Shown in pieces: positions 26,110-34,506 of a stretch of 64,000 nucleotides of DNA. Made by a program: the position numbers and the translations under genes. This DNA is from JAHIVB01 sp964574705 (GTDB lineage: Bacteria > Bacillota_I > Bacilli_A > Izemoplasmatales > Hujiaoplasmataceae): assembly GCA_964574705.1 (NCBI GenBank), contig CAZNOO010000007.1:21665-85664 (forward strand), read 5' to 3'. Below the pieces are notes generated by a model. That model ran no database searches and was not told the DNA's origin. It saw nothing but the letters and a program-made list of their open reading frames with translations. Position 1 is the first letter of the stretch; each line of letters starts with the position of its first letter.

Positions 26110-26151
26110 TTTTTCCAAGATGTTAATATTTCATAGGTATTCTTGGAAAAA
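26110..26151. repeat. Long hairpin between the tandem uppP genes
   Basis: TTTTTCCAAGA (26110-26120) and TCTTGGAAAAA (26141-26151) are perfect 11-bp arms around a 20-nt loop. The T-run precedes the stem and no U-tract follows it on either strand, so it is not a typical terminator. It may protect or process the message, or bind a protein. Confidence 0.6.
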
Positions 26152-26158
26152 TAAATTA

Positions 26159-26998
26159 CTAAAAGATATACAACCCAATCGATAATAATCCGATTAAAAT
26201 ACAGTAGAACCCGAAATAATGGATCTTCCCGGATTTAAAAATGTTGAATATCAGCCGATAAGCAATATAAGTTGACACCATAGCAGCCATAAAAGCTAAA
26301 AAGTAATAAAAGAGAACAGCATTATTTGCGACTCCTAGCCCTTCAGAAAAAGAATCCTTAATCAGAATAATCACAGATCCAATGGAAGCTGGGATGTAAA
26401 TCATAAAAGAAAAATTGAGAGCCGAATCAATTCCCATTCCTCTGCTGATTGCGGTTGAAGTCGTCATTCCAGATCTAGAAATACCCGGAACAATGGCAAT
26501 TGCTTGCGCAAAGCCAATTAATACAGCATCTAAATAATTAATATGCGTATTTCCATTTAGTATTTTCTTATTGGCAATTAAAACCAAAATCGTTCCAGTG
26601 AATACAAGTCCTACCCCTGAAAGAAGCACGCTGTATTCAGTCGTAAGTTGCTCCAAAAGATTTTTAAACAAAAGTCCTACAATAACAATTGGAATTGTGG
26701 CAACAATGATTTTAAGTCCAAAGCTGAATCCCGCTTCAGTTTTAACTCGAGATTCTTTTTTGAAAATATAAAGGAAGAAATCCTTGTAAATTTTGACTAG
26801 TCTTTTGAAGTATATGATCAACATCGTTACCAAAGATCCTGTGTTGACCAAGATGAGAAACAATAACCCTTTATCTTCTTGCAGTCCTACTAATACTTTG
26901 GCAAGTTCAACATGTCCCGAAGATGAAATGGGTAAAATTTCTGTAATTCCTTGGACAAGACCTAAAATGAAATATTTTAATGCTTCAAGTACGCTCAA
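26159..26998 (-). CDS. uppP: Undecaprenyl-diphosphatase UppP/BacA, copy 2
   Basis: This 279-residue paralogue of the next gene has QGITEILPISSSGHVELAKVL and PGISRSGMTTSTAIS at the active site. Both copies keep all motif residues, so both should be active. They are clearly diverged rather than a fresh duplication. Tandem copies may serve different lipid carriers or conditions. This cannot be decided from sequence. Confidence 0.93.
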   Translation of the reverse strand: MSVLEALKYFILGLVQGITEILPISSSGHVELAKVLVGLQEDKGLLFLILVNTGSLVTMLIIYFKRLVKIYKDFFLYIFKKESRVKTEAGFSFGLKIIVATIPIVIVGLLFKNLLEQLTTEYSVLLSGVGLVFTGTILVLIANKKILNGNTHINYLDAVLIGFAQAIAIVPGISRSGMTTSTAISRGMGIDSALNFSFMIYIPASIGSVIILIKDSFSEGLGVANNAVLFYYFLAFMAAMVSTYIAYRLIFNIFKSGKIHYFGFYCILIGLLSIGLYIF

Positions 26999-27035
26999 TG
27001 TAATCCCCCCTTGGCAAGATGTTTAATTCCTTGAG

Positions 27036-27060
27036 AAAAAGCCGATGAATGGACCGGCTT
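27036..27060 (-). terminator. Terminator after the superoxide reductase gene
   Basis: AAGCCG (27039-27044) and CGGCTT (27055-27060) form a 6-bp stem with a 10-nt loop and a five-T tail on the minus strand. Confidence 0.6.
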
Positions 27061-27080
27061 AGTCATTTTAATTTAACTTA

Positions 27081-27455
27081 TTATTCAACTTCTGTCATCC
27101 ACAAGCCATGCAAGTTGCAGAATTCAAAAACCTTAATCGGTTTATCTTCGCAAACATGAAACTTCGCTTCTGGAGCATCATTTGGTTGGAATGTCTTAAT
27201 TTGGTATTTATTTCCTTGTTCGACAAATAGCCATTGAATGAAATGCTCGGGCAGCATCGGATGTGGAACGCTTCCGACTTTAACCGAAATTAAACCTCCA
27301 GGCAGTCTTTCTACAACCGGTAAGTGTTTTTCATTTCCTTGATCGAGAGACTTTGGCTTGAGTAAAGTCATTTCATCTCCGCAGCAAACCAATGTTGAAT
27401 CTTTCGGATATGTATAGCATATTCTTTTACAATGTTTACAGTAGTAAATATTCAT
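27081..27455 (-). CDS. Desulfoferrodoxin / superoxide reductase
   Basis: This 124-residue protein reduces superoxide to peroxide without releasing oxygen and is typical of anaerobes. The N-terminal desulforedoxin-like part has Cys6 and Cys9 (YYCKHC) and a CC pair in LVCCGDEM, which can hold a rubredoxin-type iron. The catalytic iron ligands are visible in EKHLP, VPHPMLPEHFIQW and FCNLHGLW. AAGGAGGG lies 9 nt before ATG 27455. It sits alone between the uppP and DUF1292 genes. Confidence 0.92.
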   Translation of the reverse strand: MNIYYCKHCKRICYTYPKDSTLVCCGDEMTLLKPKSLDQGNEKHLPVVERLPGGLISVKVGSVPHPMLPEHFIQWLFVEQGNKYQIKTFQPNDAPEAKFHVCEDKPIKVFEFCNLHGLWMTEVE

Positions 27456-27544
27456 AGTAAAATACCCTCCTTATTGATTATTTAAGTCAATTAATCATAT
27501 CATATTACAACTAAAATGAAAAGCGGATAACTAAAAAATCGATT

Positions 27545-27859
27545 TCATTCTTCTTCTGCAGGTAGGGCTTCAAATGCAGCGATGACTTCATCAAACAAGT
27601 CGTCGTCTTCAATTGCGGAAACAAAGTACTCGTCGCTTTCATCATCATAGTCAAGTTCAAGCAGCACCAAGCCTTGTTCTTCTTCATTAACGAGGTTCCC
27701 ATTGATCTTAACCAAATCCATTACAGCATAGATTACGCCATGAAGTGGAATGAGACCAAGCTCCTCCATTTCAAAATTAGAACCAAAATCGTCTGTCATA
27801 GTGAGGTTTTCTTTATTGTTCTCATCAAGTAAAAATTCGTAGATTTCTTTGTCTTTCAT
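27545..27859 (-). CDS. DUF1292/YrzB-family small acidic protein
   Basis: The start ATG 27859 (MKDKEIYEFLLDE) has AGGAGGATTC just before it. The frame to 27898 adds 13 residues that overlap the previous gene. The 104-residue product is strongly acidic, with the family pattern of a short beta domain (VIYAVMDLVKI, LVLLELDYDDESDEYFVSAIEDD). DUF1292 proteins are widespread in Firmicutes, often near yrzL-yrrK, and lack an assigned function. It is 10 bp downstream of the DUF2804 gene and probably co-transcribed. Confidence 0.8.
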   Translation of the reverse strand: MKDKEIYEFLLDENNKENLTMTDDFGSNFEMEELGLIPLHGVIYAVMDLVKINGNLVNEEEQGLVLLELDYDDESDEYFVSAIEDDDLFDEVIAAFEALPAEEE

Positions 27860-27869
27860 ATGAATCCTC

Positions 27870-28889
27870 CTAATAGTGATTTGTAATTTTTTCTGCAAAT
27901 CCCAGCATCTCTTTTATCATCAACTTTGAGCCGTCGTCTAGAACAACTGTTCCGCTAAACAACCCAAAAATTTGGTGTCCAATATTCTTAATTATTCCTA
28001 AATTCATTTGATCTGGTCTATCTAACAATGGTTTCAGAATCAAATCGACTCGGTTTTGATTATCTTTAAATGACCATTCTTGCATTAAATCCTTATCATC
28101 AAGTTGAAACTCTATTTTGTCTAGTTTGTGCGCTTTACCATCAAAAAACAACATATTTTCCGATGCGGAAGATGTATCGCCAAACCCATATCCTAAATTG
28201 AAGCCAAAACGCTTTCCATTAACAATTCCAGATAGAGAACTCCAGTACCAAGTGTTCTTGTATGTCCATACGCCTCGCCCCCAGTCTAAAACTGAGAAAG
28301 TATCAGACTTGTTAAATGTTATTTTCTCGCTTCCTAACTCAACAACCCCCGAAGATGGCATACAATTAATCTTTTGATTATAATAAAATGCTAATTTGTT
28401 TTCTTTCCAAGGCGTCGCAATGACCATAGACTCATCGTGAAGGTCCTCTAGTTCGAGAGAGACTTTCAAGTCCTTGTTATCTTCGAACCCTTTAACGAAT
28501 GCTTTGATGATTCTTTTATCAGGTAATCTCAAAAATTCCAAATTGAAATCAGTAGAATGGTATACCGTGTCTCCCTCAAGTGAAGATGTAGGTAAATTCA
28601 TCTTTCCAAATGGAAACCATAGTAATTTGGTTTTGTTATGCTTCTTTGGTTTCTCAAAGTCAAGCAATACCACAGTTACCATAGCGGAATATCCTAAGTC
28701 TGCAATTGTAAAAGTAATCCCTTGCCTCTGATTCAATACGGCATAGTAATCCCACTCTTTGATGCGCCAAATCGATGCCTTTATATCTTTACGAGAATAA
28801 TTGAACACGGGGAGGGTTGCGTACCCTGGGTTAGAAAGTTGTCCAAACTTATTCAATAGATTCTGTTTTTCTGTTATGATTTTTTGCAT
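27870..28889 (-). CDS. DUF2804 family protein
   Basis: This 339-residue protein matches the DUF2804 pattern: an early NPGYATLPVFNYSRKDIKA segment and the hallmark SVLDWGRGVWTYKNTWYWSS, then FGFNLGYGFGDTS. Related proteins share a lipocalin-like fold with hydroxyneurosporene-synthase-type CrtC proteins. Function is unknown. No signal peptide or membrane segment is present. It leads a short unit with DUF1292. Two TATAAT-like hexamers lie between 28890 and 28925 but no clear -35 is seen. Confidence 0.82.
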   Translation of the reverse strand: MQKIITEKQNLLNKFGQLSNPGYATLPVFNYSRKDIKASIWRIKEWDYYAVLNQRQGITFTIADLGYSAMVTVVLLDFEKPKKHNKTKLLWFPFGKMNLPTSSLEGDTVYHSTDFNLEFLRLPDKRIIKAFVKGFEDNKDLKVSLELEDLHDESMVIATPWKENKLAFYYNQKINCMPSSGVVELGSEKITFNKSDTFSVLDWGRGVWTYKNTWYWSSLSGIVNGKRFGFNLGYGFGDTSSASENMLFFDGKAHKLDKIEFQLDDKDLMQEWSFKDNQNRVDLILKPLLDRPDQMNLGIIKNIGHQIFGLFSGTVVLDDGSKLMIKEMLGFAEKITNHY

Positions 28890-28939
28890 ACCTTCGCCTC
28901 CTTACCTCCATTATATAATTATATCGGTAAAATTAGGTT

Positions 28940-28968
28940 AAAAAAGATTAGTTTTTTCAACTAATCTT
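28940..28968 (-). terminator. Terminator of the gltS-like/YwaF-like unit
   Basis: AAGATTAGTT (28944-28953) and AACTAATCTT (28959-28968) close a 5-nt loop, followed by Ts on the minus strand. It includes the stop codon region of the upstream gene. Confidence 0.85.
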
Positions 28969-29737
28969 CAGTAAATGTTCTTTTAATTCTTAGAATGATC
29001 CTTCCAACTCCAAATGGAATAACGGGAAGGGTAAGTAGTATTCCTGCCAATATGACCATTGTCAATAAATATGGAAGTCTACCATAATTGGCCAAAATGA
29101 ATTGAAGTGGTGATCCGCTTGCTGTATTTAAAAACATCATATCTGTATTGAAGATAAGATTCGTAATTGAAGCTAACCCAGCGAACAGAATCAATGAAAT
29201 AAATACCTTGGGATATTCCTCAAACGAAGGTCTATATAACTTGGAAAGAACGAGATATAATGAGAAGAAAATCATCGTGCCATGATAGAAGAAACTGATT
29301 ATCGGTACGATGTTATCTTTTAGCGGGAACCAGTTATACTCTCCACCAAGAACAGTAGCTGGATAGAAAAGCACAATAATTCCTGCAAGCAATCCAATGG
29401 AGTATGCAATTGGCATAAACTTCTTTGAAATCTCAGGTTTGGTAAATGCGACCAAAGGCATCAAATATAAAGAAAAGCTACATAATTGCATTGGAATGTA
29501 CATAGCGGGGAACGTTCCGTGCATAATATAAAATTCTGTGTACTTTGCTAGTTCAAGAAAAATAAGAAATAAAGCAGTAATTTTCAGAACTTTTCTATGA
29601 TTAACATTTCGAAATACCTTTAACAGCATAATCAATAATATCGCAATAATAACAAATATGAATATAGTTCCCAAAATATGCTTTTCGCCAAACACGGTTG
29701 GGCTCTGTAATTCGAAAATCATCGTATCAAAGTTCAT
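28961..29737 (-). CDS. YwaF/TIGR02206-family membrane protein
   Basis: This 258-residue protein has about seven hydrophobic segments and the family signature PMQLCSFSLYLMPL, with EYNWFPLKDNIVPIISFFYHG in the middle. This group (B. subtilis YwaF, Treponema TP0381) has no established function. It lies 19 bp after the GltS-like carrier gene on the same strand, so the two are probably co-transcribed. A role with the carrier is possible but unproven. Confidence 0.78.
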   Translation of the reverse strand: MNFDTMIFELQSPTVFGEKHILGTIFIFVIIAILLIMLLKVFRNVNHRKVLKITALFLIFLELAKYTEFYIMHGTFPAMYIPMQLCSFSLYLMPLVAFTKPEISKKFMPIAYSIGLLAGIIVLFYPATVLGGEYNWFPLKDNIVPIISFFYHGTMIFFSLYLVLSKLYRPSFEEYPKVFISLILFAGLASITNLIFNTDMMFLNTASGSPLQFILANYGRLPYLLTMVILAGILLTLPVIPFGVGRIILRIKRTFTED

Positions 29738-29756
29738 AATAATACTCTCCAGTTAC

Positions 29757-31163
29757 TTACTTAGAAGCATTTTTCTTGTTCGATCGAACAAACAGTATAA
29801 TAAACATTACAACAACATAAGCTAGACATCCAAAGAGTGCAACATAATTGAATAACCCTTCAGACGGTTTTTCATAGAAGATAGACGGTAACATCAAAAT
29901 TAAAAATAGTGGCAAAGCCATTGCAATTGCTGTTCCGCTTCCCAAAACCATTTCCTCTGCAACTGGAGTCTCTAAATTTTTATCGAGGCCTTTAAGCAAA
30001 GCAATTCCGGTAGATGCAACACCTGTCAGCATGCCAAACAGTCCGACAAAGTATTCATCTTTAAATTGTGGATAGACGCGTTTTGTAAGAAATCTGACAT
30101 AGAACAATGTTGCGATTCCACCAATAGAAGCTATCACTAACAGCAATAACCAGTATTCACCGAGAAAATCGATGGTAATCGTTAGAATCGAACCGGTAAT
30201 CATGATATTAAATGCTAATGAGCTGATATTAGAAAGAACATAATCGTTCTTCAAAAAACGAACTTCTTTTCCCTTGGCTTGAATCTTCTTCAAAATTGAT
30301 TTATAGATTAATGCATAGAAGATACCGATAATGAAGTTAAATCCCTTCAATAGGCCAAAGATGGTTGGACCAATCGTGGATGGAAGATAGGCAAGCAAAA
30401 TAGATAAAACGTATAATGTCAGCCATACCAAAGCATAGATGATTGCAATAATGACAACTTGAATCGTAAGTCCATCCAAAACGCTAACTTCTTTTACGGT
30501 ATCAATTTGAATTGTAGTTGTTTCAATTGAAGAGTCTTCATAATGGCCGGGCTTCTTCTCTCCTTTACGCTTAGAAAGAATATTGATTGCAGCAACACCT
30601 ACAGTTCCTCCGAAAACGAATCCGAGGAAAGCGTAAGATGCGCCTAAAGCAATTCCGTTTGTAACGCTTCCAAGCATCTCGCCCCATATACGTCCGAACT
30701 GGGTGGCAAGTCCTGGTCCCTGACCAAATCCAAGTGGCAATAACATTCCTGCTCCAACAAACTTGTCGCTAAAGAACATCAATACCAATAGGATTCCAAT
30801 GAATCCTTGCAAAGCGTATGTGCTAGTGATAATCATTCCAGTAGACCATACTTTGCGTTTGTTTTTACTTTCTCCCTGTTTCAAAGTCAGGGAGATGAAC
30901 CCGATGGCTAATGCATGATACACAATGATTGCCATGATGTTGACAAAATTACCTACGACAGCCTCATACTGATCTGGTGGAAGAATAAAATTAAAATAAA
31001 TCTGGGCAATGATAAACCCGATGAATCCTCCAAGTAGTGCTGTAGGCAAAACAAATTTGGAAAAAATAGGAAATGTTGTTTTCATGAATTTTCCAACGAA
31101 AAGCAGTACTCCAATTGCTAAGAAAAAAAGTATAACACTCCATTCTTGCGTAAATGTATCCAT
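29757..31163 (-). CDS. GltS-like Na+/glutamate symporter family protein
   Basis: This 468-residue polytopic protein has two inverted halves, with the pore-loop motifs LPLGFGQGPGLATQFG in the first and FGMLTGVASTGIALLKGLD in the second, both typical of the ESS/GltS family. A cytoplasmic loop of about 45 residues separates the halves. It probably imports glutamate or a related dicarboxylate with Na+. It is longer than E. coli GltS because of the loop. AGGAGG precedes ATG 31163. Confidence 0.8.
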   Translation of the reverse strand: MDTFTQEWSVILFFLAIGVLLFVGKFMKTTFPIFSKFVLPTALLGGFIGFIIAQIYFNFILPPDQYEAVVGNFVNIMAIIVYHALAIGFISLTLKQGESKNKRKVWSTGMIITSTYALQGFIGILLVLMFFSDKFVGAGMLLPLGFGQGPGLATQFGRIWGEMLGSVTNGIALGASYAFLGFVFGGTVGVAAINILSKRKGEKKPGHYEDSSIETTTIQIDTVKEVSVLDGLTIQVVIIAIIYALVWLTLYVLSILLAYLPSTIGPTIFGLLKGFNFIIGIFYALIYKSILKKIQAKGKEVRFLKNDYVLSNISSLAFNIMITGSILTITIDFLGEYWLLLLVIASIGGIATLFYVRFLTKRVYPQFKDEYFVGLFGMLTGVASTGIALLKGLDKNLETPVAEEMVLGSGTAIAMALPLFLILMLPSIFYEKPSEGLFNYVALFGCLAYVVVMFIILFVRSNKKNASK

Positions 31164-31223
31164 GGAAATCCTCCTGTGAGTTACATAGCAAAAGCGTATT
31201 AAATTTCACACTTTGCATCCTCG

Positions 31224-31232
31224 ATTATAACA
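31224..31232 (-). promoter_or_regulatory. Extended -10 promoter of the gltS-like gene
   Basis: The minus strand reads TGTTATAAT without a good -35. The predicted leader is about 53 nt. Confidence 0.5.
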
Positions 31233-31354
31233 CATTTTAAACATATTCATTCTTCTTTCCACAAGAAAATTATGAATTTTCTGTAAAACGAGGCTATTCA
31301 CAAAGTGGTTTTGTACATTATTCACTTGCATCCGTATTTCAAAGACTTCTTCTG

Positions 31355-31363
31355 TGATATAAT
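31355..31363 (+). promoter_or_regulatory. Extended -10 promoter of the ferritin-VIT1 gene
   Basis: TGATATAAT lies at 31355-31363. The predicted leader of about 25 nt contains GGAGGAG before ATG 31395. Confidence 0.6.
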
Positions 31364-31394
31364 ACGGATATGAAATCATTTGGAGGAGTGCATT

Positions 31395-32267
31395 ATGACT
31401 GAAGTTCCAAGACACATCATAAAACAAATTATCGCCAAGCAACGGGGTGAAATAACTGAATATCATATTTATCAAATCATTGCACGAAGAACAAAAAGCG
31501 TTGAGAACAAAAAAGTTTTAGAACGGATAGCAAATGATGAATTAAGGCACTATAAAATGTGGACTAGCTATCTCAAAAAAGATGTTAAACCAAATCGATT
31601 GAGGATCATTTACTACTCTATTCTTTCTATCATTTTAGGATATACTTTTGCTATAAAAATAATGGAGCGCGGAGAGGAAGGCGCAAAAGGAGACTACAAT
31701 TCCTTGGCAAATTACGCTCCTCAAGCCTCTCAAATTGCAATTGAAGAGGATGAGCACGAGAAAGCATTAATCAAAATGCTTGATGAAGAACGGCTCTCGT
31801 ATGTAGGGTCGATGGTTTTGGGCCTCAACGATGCTTTGGTGGAACTTTCTGGTACATTGGCAGGATTGACTTTTGCTTTTTCAAATTCAAAACTAATCAG
31901 TCTTTCCGGATTAATTACAGGAATCGCAGCAAGTCTTTCAATGGCGGCGAGTCAATATTTGAGTTCAAAAGCTGACGATAATCCAAATGCGTTAAAATCT
32001 TCTTTATACACTGGAGTTGCATACGTCATTACAGTTGCCATACTCATTCTACCTTATCTATTATTATCCAATCCTTTCATCGCTCTCGGAATTATGCTTT
32101 TTTCAGTAGTCTTAATTATCTTCTTTTTTAATTACTATATTTCAGTTGCTAAAGACTTGAATTTCAAAAAAAGATTTTTCCAAATGGCAATCATTTCGAT
32201 TTCAGTTGCTGTGATTTCTTTTGGAATTGGAATACTAGTTAAAAAGTTCTTAGGAATCGATATATAA
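31395..32267 (+). CDS. Membrane-bound ferritin-like protein (rubrerythrin-VIT1 fusion)
   Basis: The start is ATG 31395 (MTEVPRHI) with GGAGGAG 8 nt upstream. An in-frame TTG at 31380 would overlap that site. The 290-residue protein has an N-terminal ferritin-like four-helix part with carboxylate/His ligands (EYHIYQ, DELRHYKMW, EEDEHEKAL), then a CCC1/VIT1 transporter domain (VGSMVLGLNDALVELSGTLAGL, SMAASQYLSSKA). This is the MbfA-type architecture: the di-iron domain senses or oxidises Fe(II) and the membrane part exports iron. It would balance FeoAB uptake encoded at 5.3-8.1 kb. It is monocistronic. Confidence 0.88.
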   Translation: MTEVPRHIIKQIIAKQRGEITEYHIYQIIARRTKSVENKKVLERIANDELRHYKMWTSYLKKDVKPNRLRIIYYSILSIILGYTFAIKIMERGEEGAKGDYNSLANYAPQASQIAIEEDEHEKALIKMLDEERLSYVGSMVLGLNDALVELSGTLAGLTFAFSNSKLISLSGLITGIAASLSMAASQYLSSKADDNPNALKSSLYTGVAYVITVAILILPYLLLSNPFIALGIMLFSVVLIIFFFNYYISVAKDLNFKKRFFQMAIISISVAVISFGIGILVKKFLGIDI

Positions 32268-32272
32268 AAATC

Positions 32273-32300
32273 AAAAAGGCCAAAATTGGCCTTTTTTTTT
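32273..32300. terminator. Bidirectional terminator
   Basis: AAAAAGGCCA and TGGCCTTTTT arms enclose a 4-nt loop, with nine Ts on the plus strand and five on the minus. It serves the ferritin-VIT1 gene and the converging lipoprotein operon. Confidence 0.85.
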
Positions 32301-32319
32301 ACAATTTTTTAATTCAAAA

Positions 32320-34494
32320 TCATCCTATTAAATCTAAAAAGCTTACAACTTCTCCTTCTTCAACAGAGGACAAATCAAATGGATCATAATTTTTAATTTT
32401 TGCACTTTGAGAAACAATAAAATCAAAATCATCAAAGAAATTGGCTTGCATAATTTGTACCTCTTCCGTTGATAATCCACTAATATCCAACATGTCTGGT
32501 AGCAACAAAGTACTAAAGACCATGTTCATGACATCTTCTACTCTTCCTCTGTTTGCGCTAGTGAGATAGTCTGAAAGGAATCCAGCAAATAATATTGCAT
32601 GCGCATAATCACTCGTGTTGTCACTAAAATATGCGAAAGATTCAAGATAATCTGCACCAAAGTCATGCACAGCATAACTGTGGATTTCAATTTCCAAGTC
32701 ATATAAATCATCAAATAATGCATCAGAGTTTGCTTTACCAAAGAATAAATTCATTAGCGTAATAAGCGTCATCATTTCAGACTCAACATTATCTCTGACG
32801 TCCGTGTATAAGTTTTCAATGTCTGCATCACTATATAATGAAGTATCATACATTGAATCTTCTCCTAGCAATAATGATGAAACAAGGATTCCTGAAAGTC
32901 CAACCGCAACATCGTCATCTGCCTCGCCTGTAACTAATGCCAGCAGCTGCGACATGTATTTCATGATTTCAACATTATTCAAAGTCTGATTGTACTGAGA
33001 TAAAGTATAATTATCAATCTTTGCATTTTCGCTCTGCGTATAAAGCAACCTAAGAATCTCACCATCGGTATAGTCGAACCACTCGAGAACAGGATCCATT
33101 AAATTATATCCAAACTCGCTAATGGCATATACGTCTTGGTAATCAAATAAGTCAATGAAACTGGTAGAAATTGAAACTTCTGATCCAGAAGCTCCTGATA
33201 CTGCGGTCAAATAACTATCAAATAAATCTTTTTGTTGATCATAAGATAGTACATCTCTCATTTCTTTAATCAACCCGTCATTTTCAATCTGGAAAGTATT
33301 GAAATATTTAATCGCAAGAATCATCGTTTCAACTTGATAAGTATCAGGATCTGCGGTGTAGAAGCCTTTAATTGAATCGATGAACGCTGCATCGATGGTA
33401 TCGAGCATTTTTGCAAAAGCTTCAATCGATAATAGGGCTTGAGCTGCATTTTCTGTCGGATAACTGACCATCGATGTATCTCCAGATGCTGAAACTGACA
33501 TCGCTGTAATCAGTTCAAACATAACCACCATATCTTGAATGGAGGGCAAATTGTCAAGCATTGCCTGCGAAAGTTCTTCTTTGACTAAAATGATTTCAGA
33601 TGTTTCCAAATCTGATGGATTGTCAGCACTGACTAAATTCTCGATATTTGAGAAGAAAGCTGAATCAAGCTGTGTCAAAATTGATACAAAATATTGTGTT
33701 GTATGTAGAGCAGACAACAATACATCCTCCCTTGAAGACGTGATTGCTGCTTCCAACTGTTCATACATTTGAATTTGAGAATTGTATTCATCAATCTGAG
33801 ATTGATAATAGCCACCATAGTCACCGTATGTCTCGATATAGTACTCGTAATCATCAATACTTTCCTGAATAGAATCAATGTTTGAACTAACCATTCCAGG
33901 AACATACAGCAAAAAGGCATTAATCAATGCTTCATAATTGATATTTGTGGCAAGGAGCGTTTGTAACGCCTCACCTATAGCGATAATATCTCCATCTGCA
34001 TTATTGATGTCATCAATAAATGTTGCCATGTTTGTGGCCAATGCATCGAAGTCGGAAGCAACCATTCCTTTGTCAACCAAAGCTGCAGCAAAACCTGCTG
34101 GAATATCCCCAAAGGCATCTTCTGCCAAATTCTGCATCGAAGCAATTTCAGTGGTCCTGTTTGATACATATGCAATGCTTGCCGAAAGTCCGGAGTTTTG
34201 ATATCCTCGTTTGCCATCAGTCTGAACTTGAAATATTAAAACGGTTCCTGTAAGCGAACTGAAGTCATATGAGTTATTAGAAACCGTTGTTTGCTGAGCC
34301 CCATTGACATAAATGATATATTTGTCTGCTTCTGGAACTGCATCCCAACTAAGAACTTTATTTGTAATAACAAGATTCATTGGAGTTCCTGCGATTTCGG
34401 TATAATCGATATCCAAATCAGAACCGCCGTTATTACATCCTACAAGTATCACCGCGAAAAGTAAGATTGTAAAAATTAAAAATAATTTTTTCAT
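32320..34494 (-). CDS. Large lipoprotein encoded with an ABC exporter
   Basis: This 724-residue protein starts with a lipoprotein signal (MKKLFLIFTILLFAVILVGC, lipid-modified Cys20). A fibronectin-III-like module follows (about residues 38-110: LSWDAVPEADKYIIYVNG). The remaining 600 residues are helical, acidic and unfamiliar. I recognise no enzyme motif. It lies 12 bp after the FtsX-like permease in a three-gene unit, so it is likely either the exported cargo or an accessory of that ABC system on the outer face of the membrane. Confidence 0.75.
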   Translation of the reverse strand: MKKLFLIFTILLFAVILVGCNNGGSDLDIDYTEIAGTPMNLVITNKVLSWDAVPEADKYIIYVNGAQQTTVSNNSYDFSSLTGTVLIFQVQTDGKRGYQNSGLSASIAYVSNRTTEIASMQNLAEDAFGDIPAGFAAALVDKGMVASDFDALATNMATFIDDINNADGDIIAIGEALQTLLATNINYEALINAFLLYVPGMVSSNIDSIQESIDDYEYYIETYGDYGGYYQSQIDEYNSQIQMYEQLEAAITSSREDVLLSALHTTQYFVSILTQLDSAFFSNIENLVSADNPSDLETSEIILVKEELSQAMLDNLPSIQDMVVMFELITAMSVSASGDTSMVSYPTENAAQALLSIEAFAKMLDTIDAAFIDSIKGFYTADPDTYQVETMILAIKYFNTFQIENDGLIKEMRDVLSYDQQKDLFDSYLTAVSGASGSEVSISTSFIDLFDYQDVYAISEFGYNLMDPVLEWFDYTDGEILRLLYTQSENAKIDNYTLSQYNQTLNNVEIMKYMSQLLALVTGEADDDVAVGLSGILVSSLLLGEDSMYDTSLYSDADIENLYTDVRDNVESEMMTLITLMNLFFGKANSDALFDDLYDLEIEIHSYAVHDFGADYLESFAYFSDNTSDYAHAILFAGFLSDYLTSANRGRVEDVMNMVFSTLLLPDMLDISGLSTEEVQIMQANFFDDFDFIVSQSAKIKNYDPFDLSSVEEGEVVSFLDLIG

Positions 34495-34506
34495 TGTTTT
34501 TCCCCC

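Noticed and set aside
26110..26151. Intrinsic terminator between the uppP genes
   Set aside because: The T-run precedes the stem and no U-tract follows on either strand.
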